Shown: positions 1-5,852 of the stretch, in pieces | Numbering within the stretch: position 1 is the first letter of the stretch | Layout: every line of letters starts with the position of its first letter | Source of the DNA: Vicinamibacteria bacterium | GTDB taxonomy: Bacteria; Acidobacteriota; Vicinamibacteria; Fen-336; JAGNNV01 | Direction of reading: 5' to 3' | NCBI GenBank assembly: GCA_016650185.1 | Contig: JAENWE010000483.1 | Location: 1-6,252 of the forward strand | DNA: 6,252 nucleotides | The notes under the pieces: model-generated | Database searches by the model: none | The model's input: the letters and a program-made list of their open reading frames with translations, nothing else | What the model was told of the DNA's origin: nothing | Made by a program: the position numbers and the translations under genes

Positions 1-1113
1 AGCAACGTCTCGTTCTCGCCGGACGGAGCGTATGTGTACTTCACCGCTCTGGACCGCGGTCACGTGCGGCTCCACCGCGTGTCCGTGGCCTCGGGCGCGG
101 CCGAGACGGTGATATCGGAACCGGGAGCGGTGGGGGGGTTCTCGATGGCGAAAAACGGGACGCTCGCCTACCTCTTCTCCACCGCTTCCGATCTCGCCGA
201 GTTGTACGTCCTCGAACCGGCGGCGAAGGCCGCGGCGGGTCGGAAGGCCACCCCCAGGCCCGCCATTTCATCCGCCGGGCGTCGGGTCACCGACCTCAAC
301 AAGGACGCGCTCATGGGCGTCGACATTGCGCCGGTGCAGAACTTCACGTTCGTGGCCGCCGATTTCAAGTACGAGATCGAGGCGTTTCTCACGAAGCCGC
401 TCGGACGAACCGCCGACTCGAAGCATCCGATGATCGTGATGATCCATGGCGGGCCGCACGGGCAGCAGGGCCCGACCTTCAACTTCAAATCGCAGTTCTA
501 CGCAGGCCAGGGCTACGCGACCCTTCAGGTGAACTATCGGGGATCCACCGGCTACGGCCAGAAGTTCTCGGACGCGGTCTTCGCGGATCAGAACGGCCAG
601 GAGGGCATGGACGTGCTCTACGGAGTGTCGGCCGCGCTCCGGCGCAATCCCTGGATCGATCCTGCGCGTCTCGGGGTCGAGGGCACGAGCTACGGCGGTC
701 AACTCTCGTCATGGCTCATCACCCAGTCGTCGATGTTCAAGGCCGCCATCCCCACCGCCGCCATCACCAACATCATCTCCTACAACTACATGACCTACTA
801 CAACCAGTACGAGGAGATGGAGTGGGGCATGCGGCCGCATCAGGGCAATCTCATGGATGTCTTGTGGGAGCGCTCCGCCCTCAAGCACGTGGCCAAGGCA
901 CGAGCGGCCACGATGATGGTCCACGGCGAGAACGACAACGATGTGCCCATCGCCGAGGCCGAGCAGTTCTATATCGCCCTGCGCGATGTCGGCGTCGACG
1001 CCATCCTGGTCCGCTACCCGCGCGAGGGCCACGGCATCCGAGAACCAAAGCACAACGTGGATCTCATGGATCGCTCAGTCGCCTGGTACGAGAAAGCGTT
1101 CGGGAAGAGGTAG
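1..1113 (+). CDS. S9 family serine peptidase (prolyl oligopeptidase type), C-terminal part
   Basis: The frame is open from base 1, so the start lies outside the window; 370 residues are visible. The first residues (SNVSFSPDG at 1-9) look like a WD40-like/PD40 beta-propeller blade. An alpha/beta-hydrolase peptidase domain follows from about residue 114 to the end. Visible catalytic features are the HGGPHG oxyanion-region motif (residues 149-154), the nucleophile Ser230 in GTSYGG (codon 688-690), Asp312 in HGENDNDVP (codon 934-936) and His344 in REGHG (codon 1030-1032). The triad order and motifs are those of family S9 (acylaminoacyl-peptidase/DPP-like), enzymes that hydrolyse short peptides; the exact specificity cannot be read here. 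A signal peptide, if any, is outside the window. The next gene on the same strand starts 106 bases downstream. The triad is complete and there is no sign of decay. Family assignment is firm; the subfamily is not. Confidence 0.93.
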   Translation, partial: SNVSFSPDGAYVYFTALDRGHVRLHRVSVASGAAETVISEPGAVGGFSMAKNGTLAYLFSTASDLAELYVLEPAAKAAAGRKATPRPAISSAGRRVTDLNKDALMGVDIAPVQNFTFVAADFKYEIEAFLTKPLGRTADSKHPMIVMIHGGPHGQQGPTFNFKSQFYAGQGYATLQVNYRGSTGYGQKFSDAVFADQNGQEGMDVLYGVSAALRRNPWIDPARLGVEGTSYGGQLSSWLITQSSMFKAAIPTAAITNIISYNYMTYYNQYEEMEWGMRPHQGNLMDVLWERSALKHVAKARAATMMVHGENDNDVPIAEAEQFYIALRDVGVDAILVRYPREGHGIREPKHNVDLMDRSVAWYEKAFGKR

Positions 1114-1219
1114 ATTCGAATTCCGGGCCTACGCATGGGAATGTGTCACGCCTTGGCGCTTTGGCGGTCAACCTCAGATGCGGCGCGGTTCGGGTAGGCT
1201 CCAAAGTCGGGATCCCAAG
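1114..1219 (+). other. Intergenic spacer between the peptidase and GH99-like genes
   Basis: This 106-base spacer has no convincing hairpin-plus-T-run terminator and no clear promoter boxes. The perfect 8-base palindrome GGGATCCC (1209-1216) lies just before the chosen GH99-like start. There is no canonical Shine-Dalgarno sequence; GGGA within that palindrome is the only purine-rich element near the right distance. Confidence 0.4.
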
Positions 1220-2488
1220 ATGCCTTCGGCCAATCGACGACGGTTCCTTAAAAAGGCCGCGAGCGCGGCCGCGCTCGGCTTGGCCCCATCATTCGTCCGC
1301 GCCCACGGCCTTCAGTCCCCTAATCCTGCCGTCCACCGAACCCTCGCCCAGCGATTCCAGAACCTCCCCCAGCACTTCATCTTCGAGTACTACCCCTGGT
1401 ACGGCGGGCCGCCCTCCTACGAACATTGGGACTACCTGGACCGAAAGCCCCCTTTCGACCTCAGTTCTCCCTATGTCCCCCAGCTTGGCCCCTACGATGT
1501 CCGGTCGACTGCGGTCCTGGAACAGCATGCGCGCTGGATCGTGGAGGCGGGGGTCGGCTCCGTCGCTCTTTCGTGGTGGGGCCGGAACAGCTTCGAACAC
1601 CGCGCCGCGCACACCGTGATGGATGTCATGAAGGCGCACGGGATCAAAGTCACGTTCGCCATGGAGCCCTACGCCGATGATCGGGCTCAGCGGTTCCGCG
1701 ACGACATCACGTTCCTCCTGCGCGAGTTCGGAGAGAAGCGCGGCTATGACTGCCTGCTTATTCTTCGAAACGAAGACGGCGCGGAGGGGCCGATCTTCAA
1801 AGGCTTTCGGTGCATCCTTCCGCGGGAGGGCACAGACTGCAACGGCCGGAAAAGTCTGGTCGCCGATTACACGCCCGACGGGGTCTGGCGCGAGCAGATC
1901 GACGGTCTGCGCGGCGATGTCCGGCACGACTTCAACCACATCACCCTGCTCGCCGACTCCCTCGAGTTCCATCGAACTCCCGCCTCCGGCTTCGATGGCA
2001 TCGGCATCTACGACAACTTCATTCCGCCCGAATCGTACGCGCCTCTCGCCGAAAGCGCCTCGCAAGCGGGTCTGCTCTTCTCTTTCAACGTGAACCCTGG
2101 CTACGACCAGATCGAGCCGCGGCCGGAGCCCGCCGATCCTTGCTACGCGCCACGGGCCTTCGCCCCGGCGTCCGGGACGGCCATCGACTGGCGTCTGGCC
2201 GCGGAGCGTGAGCGGGCGTCGTTCCTTTCCCTTGGGCGGGTGGCGTCCTCGTTCCAGATGGCGGTGGCCGTGCAGGAGGATGCGAGGCTCACCAACTTCA
2301 CCGAGGGGTTCTTCGCCATCTACATCAACTCTTTCAACGAGTGGCACGAGGGCCATGCCTTCGAACCGATGCGCAACACCGCCGACCTTCTGCCGGAGGA
2401 GCGGGCGCTCGGTTACCACAACCCGGAGAACGGCTCGGCGCGGCTCCAGGCCCTTGGTTTTCTGATGCGCGGTCTCGCGGCGTCCTGA
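1220..2488 (+). CDS. Tat-exported GH99-like glycoside hydrolase (endo-alpha-mannosidase family-like)
   Basis: The product is 422 residues. The N-terminus carries a twin-arginine export signal: N-RRRFLKK at residues 5-12 fits S/T-RRxFLK, followed by an alanine-rich hydrophobic stretch to about residue 28. The body has GH99 hallmarks: YYPWYG (57-62), YEHW (67-70), SWWG (118-121), a MEPY strand (148-151) and SFNEWHEG (371-378). In characterised GH99 enzymes, two glutamates spaced i/i+3 in that last motif are the catalytic pair; here they are Glu374 and Glu377. Known members cleave internal alpha-mannosidic bonds of mannans or N-glycans; the substrate here is inferred only. ATG 1220 was chosen because it puts the Tat motif near the N-terminus. 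An in-frame ATG at 1178 would add 14 residues and has no better ribosome-binding site. A more distant GH71-like specificity cannot be excluded. Confidence 0.85.
   Translation: MPSANRRRFLKKAASAAALGLAPSFVRAHGLQSPNPAVHRTLAQRFQNLPQHFIFEYYPWYGGPPSYEHWDYLDRKPPFDLSSPYVPQLGPYDVRSTAVLEQHARWIVEAGVGSVALSWWGRNSFEHRAAHTVMDVMKAHGIKVTFAMEPYADDRAQRFRDDITFLLREFGEKRGYDCLLILRNEDGAEGPIFKGFRCILPREGTDCNGRKSLVADYTPDGVWREQIDGLRGDVRHDFNHITLLADSLEFHRTPASGFDGIGIYDNFIPPESYAPLAESASQAGLLFSFNVNPGYDQIEPRPEPADPCYAPRAFAPASGTAIDWRLAAERERASFLSLGRVASSFQMAVAVQEDARLTNFTEGFFAIYINSFNEWHEGHAFEPMRNTADLLPEERALGYHNPENGSARLQALGFLMRGLAAS
1260..1277. repeat. 18-base perfect palindrome inside the Tat signal coding region
   Basis: CGAGCGCGGCCGCGCTCG equals its own reverse complement. 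It encodes part of the Ala-rich hydrophobic core of the signal peptide (residues about 14-20), 40 bases after the start codon. As RNA it could fold into a very stable GC stem with a GGCC tip. GC-rich alanine codons alone could produce it, so a role is uncertain. Confidence 0.6.
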
Positions 2489-2498
2489 CCGGACGCGC

Positions 2499-2514
2499 AA
2501 AAGCCCTCCGGGCT
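2499..2514 (-). terminator. Weak terminator-like hairpin on the minus strand
   Basis: Read on the minus strand, AGCCC-GGA-GGGCT is a 5-bp stem with a 3-base loop, and its last T begins a run of four Ts. On the plus strand the run becomes As upstream of the stem, so it would not terminate the GH99-like transcript. The stem is short and the T run minimal. It would matter mainly if an RNA is made from the minus strand of the following spacer. Confidence 0.2.
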
Positions 2515-2531
2515 GCCGTCTGACGTCGGTG

Positions 2532-2630
2532 GCGCTCACGGAACCTGAGCGCAAAGGGTGGGGTCTTGCGCTCGCTTTAGGCTTCCTCAACGCGGAGGCA
2601 TGCACACCGCAAGACGACGGTTAAGACCCC
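2532..2630 (+). promoter_or_regulatory. Possible attenuator-like region with mutually exclusive stems
   Basis: Five segments can pair in competing ways. A (2532-2538, GCGCTCA) pairs perfectly with B (2546-2552, TGAGCGC). B extended (2547-2554, GAGCGCAA) pairs perfectly with C (2566-2573, TTGCGCTC), and the stem is followed by GCTTTAG, a poor T tract. C (2563-2570, GTCTTGCG) pairs perfectly with D (2608-2615, CGCAAGAC). GGGGTCTT (2560-2567) pairs perfectly with E (2623-2630, AAGACCCC). A:B excludes B:C, and B:C excludes C:D and C:E. This is the logic of an attenuator or riboswitch expression platform. It lies 44 bases after the GH99-like stop and about 200 bases before the lipoprotein start, so it could act on either gene. 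The pairings are seen; the function is inferred. Confidence 0.35.
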
Positions 2631-2692
2631 GAGAGAGCAACATTGGTTCCTCGGTCCACCGACCCCATGACGAACAACTCAGAGGGCCAACG

Positions 2693-2732
2693 GGATCATA
2701 TGCGACCAGGACGAGATGGTCGCGTACGATTC
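2693..2732. repeat. Long near-perfect hairpin in the intergenic region
   Basis: The arms 2693-2708 and 2717-2732 form a 16-position stem around an 8-base loop (GGACGAGA). There are 13 Watson-Crick pairs, two G-T pairs (2701/2724 and 2694/2731) and one A/C mismatch (2698/2727). The inner ten positions, TATGCGACCA and TGGTCGCGTA, are continuous. No T run follows, so it is not a standard intrinsic terminator. Its location 100 bases before a start codon is compatible with a structural element of a leader or small RNA, or with a protein-binding dyad. Confidence 0.5.
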
Positions 2733-2775
2733 GAGTGTCCCGCAAGGACCAAGGCAAGAGGGTGTTCTGCGCGTA

Positions 2776-2794
2776 TGAGAGACTCGAACTCTCA
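2776..2794 (-). other. Hairpin resembling a tRNA T-arm (minus strand), no complete tRNA
   Basis: On the minus strand a 5-bp stem GAGAG/CTCTC encloses the 7-base loop TTCGAGT, which fits the T-loop consensus TTCRANY; the stem extends to 6 bp. The next seven bases would be the acceptor 3' strand, but no matching 5' acceptor strand, D-arm or anticodon arm is found at 2795-2870. It may be a chance hairpin, a relic of a tRNA end, or part of the larger structured stretch. Confidence 0.25.
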
Positions 2795-2833
2795 AGGTGT
2801 GTCCGAACCCCTCAATTCGTTGAAGAACTCTGA

Positions 2834-4513
2834 ATGAGACCCGCCCGCTCTTTGGCCGCAGCGGTCGCCGCCCTGCCGCTGCTCGGCGGATGTTCGGTAG
2901 CCAAGACCCCGAAACAACCGACCACGGTTCACGAGAGCGCCTCGATTCAGCGGGCGAGGCAGGTCTTCGCGCGGATTGCCCCGACCCTCGCGAGGAATCA
3001 CAAGACCTTCGAGGGCCCGACCGGCGCCATCAGCGGTTTCGGCGCGGGCGACGCCTACCCGCAGATCTGGCTTCGCGACAGCTCCTGGATCGTCGATGCC
3101 GCTGCCGCCTACTACCCGCGAGAAGCGCTCACTTCATGGCTGGACCTCCATCTCGCGAACGCCGAAGAGGGTGGACGGCTGAGGGACTGGGTGGCCAAGG
3201 GGGCGGCGGATAATTTTCGGGAGTGGGCGCCTCGCGTCCAGCAGAAGGACGGCATCTCCTTCGACACGAACAGCAACGAGTCAGACCAGGAGCCGAGCGC
3301 AGCCCTCGCCCACTGTCGGACGGAACGACTCCTGGGCCCAGAGACCGGATTCGATTTGGACGCGCGCCGCCTACGCCTGAACAAGCTGATCTCGGCCCTG
3401 GACGCACTGATCCGCGACCGTGCCGACCCGAAAACCGGCCTCATCTGGAGCGGTCTCACCGCCGATTGGGGCGACGTGAGCCCCCTGTACCCGGATCAGC
3501 GGGCCATCTACCGGGACGCCAGAACGCCGCGCACAATCTCGCTCTATTCGAACGTGATGGCTTACGCTGCCCTCGACTGTCTCTCCACCCTCGCGGGCTC
3601 AAAAGCGCGTCAGGACGAACTGACCGCACAGTCCACGAGGCTCCGGAAGCGGATCAGATCCGCGTTCTGGATGGAGGACCGGGGCTTCTTTCGGATCCGC
3701 CTCGCCCTGGACGCCGCGCCGCCGGGCTTCTCGGATGACGGCGAGCGGTTCGCTCTCGGAGGAAACGCGCTGGCCGCGCTCTTCGGCGTGGCTGACGACG
3801 CCCAAGCCGCCGCGATCTTCAAGACGGCAGAGCGACTCCGGGTCGCTCAGAACCTCGACACGATCTCCGCCACCCTCCTTCCACCCTATGCGTCCGGCGT
3901 TTTTCAGCATCCCACCATGCGCGAGCCGTTCCAGTATCAAAACGGCGGAGAGTGGGACTGGTTCGGCGCCGCCCTGGTGCTGGCTGAGTTCGAGCGGGGT
4001 TTCTCGGAAAGCGCGCGCGTCCACTTGGATCAGATCGCTTCACGGATCCTCGCGGCCGGTCCCGGCCTGCACGAATGGTACGGACAAGATGGCTCGCCCA
4101 AGGGCAGCTCAGCCTACGCCGCCGCCGCCGCCGCCTATTACAACGTGATGGTCAAAGGCCTGCTCGGGGTGTCGCGCTCCTCCGCCGGTTACCGCGTGGT
4201 CATCCGCACCGGAGAGACTCTTTTGCCCTTCACCCTTGAGCTAAGAGCTGCGGGACACCGACTCGTGATCAGTCAGTCAGTGAGCGGCAACGTGATCGAG
4301 GCGCGCGTCTTGGGCCATGGTCCCATCGCCTCCTTGTGCTCGGTGATTCCCGAAGGCAGGACCCCGGCGGACCTCACCGCGCCGGATCTGGCCATGCCCC
4401 AGACTATTCAGCGGCTGGGAGCCGATACCATCATCTGCGCCGACACCTCCCGCGCGCCCCAGCCGCTGGCCGTGCGCTTCGTCCTGAGTTCGCCTCCAAA
4501 GCCTCGTAACTAA
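2834..4513 (+). CDS. Lipoprotein with six-hairpin (alpha/alpha)6 glycosidase-like domain, substrate unknown
   Basis: The product is 559 residues. A lipoprotein signal ends in LPLLGGC, with the lipid-accepting Cys at residue 20, which supports ATG 2834 and an outer or periplasmic location. The domain from about residue 40 to 440 has features of six-hairpin glycosidases (GH15/63/100/133-like fold): IWLRDSSW (78-85, with Arg81 and Asp82), an acidic FDTNSNESDQE stretch, TADWGDVSP, QNGGEWDW (369-376, Glu373 and Asp375) and HEWYGQDGSPKG (from 413). Acidic residues in such motifs usually serve as general acid and base, but I cannot assign them here. Residues about 440-559 look beta-rich and may form an accessory domain. 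An alanine run in the final helix region is encoded by six GCC codons (4118-4135). A weak purine-rich site, GAAGAA (2822-2827), precedes the start by six bases. The upstream GH99-like neighbour suggests linked glycan breakdown. Confidence 0.72.
   Translation: MRPARSLAAAVAALPLLGGCSVAKTPKQPTTVHESASIQRARQVFARIAPTLARNHKTFEGPTGAISGFGAGDAYPQIWLRDSSWIVDAAAAYYPREALTSWLDLHLANAEEGGRLRDWVAKGAADNFREWAPRVQQKDGISFDTNSNESDQEPSAALAHCRTERLLGPETGFDLDARRLRLNKLISALDALIRDRADPKTGLIWSGLTADWGDVSPLYPDQRAIYRDARTPRTISLYSNVMAYAALDCLSTLAGSKARQDELTAQSTRLRKRIRSAFWMEDRGFFRIRLALDAAPPGFSDDGERFALGGNALAALFGVADDAQAAAIFKTAERLRVAQNLDTISATLLPPYASGVFQHPTMREPFQYQNGGEWDWFGAALVLAEFERGFSESARVHLDQIASRILAAGPGLHEWYGQDGSPKGSSAYAAAAAAYYNVMVKGLLGVSRSSAGYRVVIRTGETLLPFTLELRAAGHRLVISQSVSGNVIEARVLGHGPIASLCSVIPEGRTPADLTAPDLAMPQTIQRLGADTIICADTSRAPQPLAVRFVLSSPPKPRN
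4118..4135 (+). repeat. (GCC)6 trinucleotide repeat within the glycosidase-like gene
   Basis: Six tandem GCC codons encode a six-alanine run flanked by tyrosines. It is in frame, so slippage would change length in whole residues and not shift the frame. Confidence 0.85.
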
Positions 4514-5748
4514 CGTGGGTCGGAGGCCTCGTCGAAGTACCCGCGCCGGGCCAGAACGTGCAGGCCCTTGGGCAGGACGTCCACCTTGATCTTACGGAAA
4601 CCGCGCTTCTTGTGGTCGGGCGGCTCGTAGCCCAGAATGTAGTAGGTCGTCGTCATGTCCAGCAGGCGGGTCAGACCCTTGGTCATGTCGTTCGTATTGC
4701 GAATGGTGAGACCTCCCGTATCCGCGGCCATGTTGGATGAGCCTTCGGCGGCTTCCGAAAAAGCGAAAGGTGTCTCACCGGCGTCCCGATCGAGCGCCGG
4801 ACCGTATTCGACGCCTTGAAACCGACCCAACCCCGCAAGCCCGCGCACGTCGAGAAAATGAATAGGGGCGTTGGCGCGAAGGGAGCGGGTCACGACCTCC
4901 TCCTGCCGCGTCGAATCATCGGAGTCGTAGGCGAAACCTCCAGACACCATGACCACGCTATGCCGCCCGGGCTGCTTGGCCAGCCAGTCGAGAGAGTTGA
5001 GCATCACGCCGTACAAGTCCTCTCTTCGAATCTTCGCATCCCGGGCCACCTCGACCGTCCGGCTGGCCACCAGCGCCGCAGCCTGGTCTGGATCGAAGCC
5101 GGGATTGAGGGCGACAAACCGCGCGACCAGGCGATCGGCCATCGACCGGTCTCCTCTCTGGACCGCGATGGCCTCGGCATCGGAAACCGGGAAGGTCGAA
5201 CGGTCTTCGACGCGACGGCCGATGATTTTGTCGACGGCGGCCGCGAACAACGCACGGTTGCCCTCCACCTCCTGGGCCAGAGTGATCTTCGACCATGGGG
5301 CGATCAGGGCAAGGGCGCCACTGCGCTCGGCGATTGTGTTGATCAGCGTCTTCAGCGCCGGTCTAAGACGCACGGCCTGCATGGGAGACATCTGTCCGTC
5401 GTCCACCAGGAGAACGGTGATGGCGCCGGGGCCTTGAGGGACCGGCGCCGCGGCCTGGGGGAACGCCTCGACGACCACTTCCGCCGGACCGGCGCCCAGG
5501 GGAAGCGCTCCTCCCCCAAACGCCACGAACGAAACGATGGGTCGGATCTTGCCGTCCTCCTTCACCACGAAGTCGCTCGCGGAGAGGCCGCCGACCATCG
5601 CCTCGCCCTTCCCGGTCACGACGAAGTCGACCAGAACAAGTTTCGTCCCGCCGACGAAGACGGGAGTCTTGGGCTGTTCCTGGGCGGGAAGGAGGAGAGC
5701 GGCCCCCGCCAAAAGCAGAGTCGGCGCGACCGGGGCGGAAGGGGACAT
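4510..5748 (-). CDS. Exported VWFA-related Acidobacterial domain protein
   Basis: The product is 412 residues. Residues 1-22 form a Sec-type signal (hydrophobic LLLAGAALLLPA). Residues 37-72 hold the family's N-terminal block (LVLVDFVVT...GLSASDFVVKEDG). The VWA-like core starts at about residue 109; its first strand is LLVDDGQMS, and a later strand reads VVMVSGGF. The C-terminal block contains YYILGYEP (369-376) and LARRGYF (399-405). This layout is that of TIGR03436-type proteins, widespread in Acidobacteria and without established function; VWA domains generally mediate protein-protein contacts. The metal-site motif DxSxS is degenerate (DDGQM), so metal-dependent ligand binding is doubtful. 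An in-frame stop lies three codons upstream of ATG 5748, and no clear Shine-Dalgarno sequence precedes the start. The gene converges on the lipoprotein gene with overlapping stops and diverges from the solute-binding gene. Confidence 0.85.
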   Translation of the reverse strand: MSPSAPVAPTLLLAGAALLLPAQEQPKTPVFVGGTKLVLVDFVVTGKGEAMVGGLSASDFVVKEDGKIRPIVSFVAFGGGALPLGAGPAEVVVEAFPQAAAPVPQGPGAITVLLVDDGQMSPMQAVRLRPALKTLINTIAERSGALALIAPWSKITLAQEVEGNRALFAAAVDKIIGRRVEDRSTFPVSDAEAIAVQRGDRSMADRLVARFVALNPGFDPDQAAALVASRTVEVARDAKIRREDLYGVMLNSLDWLAKQPGRHSVVMVSGGFAYDSDDSTRQEEVVTRSLRANAPIHFLDVRGLAGLGRFQGVEYGPALDRDAGETPFAFSEAAEGSSNMAADTGGLTIRNTNDMTKGLTRLLDMTTTYYILGYEPPDHKKRGFRKIKVDVLPKGLHVLARRGYFDEASDPR

Positions 5749-5852
5749 CGGAAGAGGCTAATCGACGACGGCTCGCGCGAGGTGAGCAGGTTCCCGAACC
5801 GCACCAGGTCCGGACCCAGGGACGATAGAGTCCCAGGTGAGAACAGAACCCC
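5749..5852. promoter_or_regulatory. Divergent spacer with three tandem dyads (possible operators)
   Basis: This 104-base region separates two divergent starts and should hold promoters for both genes; no convincing -35/-10 pair could be read. Three dyads lie in 49 bases: GGTTC-CC-GAACC (5789-5800), the perfect palindrome GGTCCGGACC (5807-5816) and GGGAC-GATAGA-GTCCC (5819-5834). The first two resemble each other and could be binding sites for one regulator. The third abuts the ribosome-binding site of the plus-strand gene and might act as an RNA hairpin. AGGTGAG occurs twice, at 5780-5786 and 5835-5841. Confidence 0.4.
5835..5841 (+). promoter_or_regulatory. Shine-Dalgarno site deciding the GTG start
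   Basis: AGGTGAG lies 11 bases before GTG 5853, slightly long but usable spacing. An in-frame TGA at 5838-5840 rules out any start further upstream in this frame, so GTG 5853 is the earliest possible start. Confidence 0.55.

Larger units (their letters stand above)
2489..2833. other. 345-base non-coding stretch rich in inverted repeats
   Basis: This stretch between the GH99-like gene and the lipoprotein glycosidase has no credible gene. Open frames from GTG 2558 (91 codons) and TTG 2643 (64 codons) have Arg-rich, low-complexity translations, no usable ribosome-binding site and no family resemblance. By hand count, 2641-2820 is about 57% GC, lower than the coding DNA around it appears. Inverted repeats seen are 2502-2506/2510-2514, 2532-2538/2546-2552, 2547-2554/2566-2573, 2563-2570/2608-2615, 2560-2567/2623-2630, 2585-2588/2595-2598, 2653-2656/2661-2664, 2693-2708/2717-2732, 2737-2740/2746-2749 and 2776-2781/2789-2794. 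The density suggests a structured 5' leader, an attenuator or a small RNA. No known riboswitch was recognised with confidence. Confidence 0.55.

Noticed and set aside
711..1619. Plus-strand open frame of 302 codons spanning the peptidase end and GH99-like start
   Set aside because: It runs out of frame across two genes with clear motifs, and its His/Arg-rich start is a frame-shifted reading of the peptidase.
2491..2530. Resemblance to part of a c-di-GMP-I (GEMM) riboswitch (GCGCAAAAGCCCTCCGGGCT)
   Set aside because: Only the GCAAA-GCC-hairpin fragment looks similar. The first helix with its CACAGGGCAAACC motif and the GGTAGC...GGTTACC part are not found, and the upstream half would lie in the GH99-like coding sequence.
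2547..2580. Intrinsic terminator of the GH99-like gene
   Set aside because: The 8-bp stem is good, but the tail GCTTTAG has only three Ts and starts after a G. I kept it as part of the competing-stem region and do not call it a terminator.
1289..2605. Long minus-strand open frame of 438 codons opposite the GH99-like gene
   Set aside because: The plus-strand frame has an export signal and conserved catalytic motifs. The minus translation is Arg/Gly/Val-rich with no recognisable domain, a usual by-product of high-GC codon use.
2558..2833. Possible 91-codon gene ending directly at the lipoprotein ATG
   Set aside because: The GTG start has its only AAAGG adjacent with no spacing, the translation is Arg-rich and without family resemblance, and the region is dominated by inverted repeats. 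A leader peptide cannot be fully excluded.
2776..2860. Minus-strand tRNA gene
   Set aside because: Only a T-arm-like hairpin is present; no pairing acceptor 5' strand, D-arm or anticodon arm can be found upstream of it on that strand.
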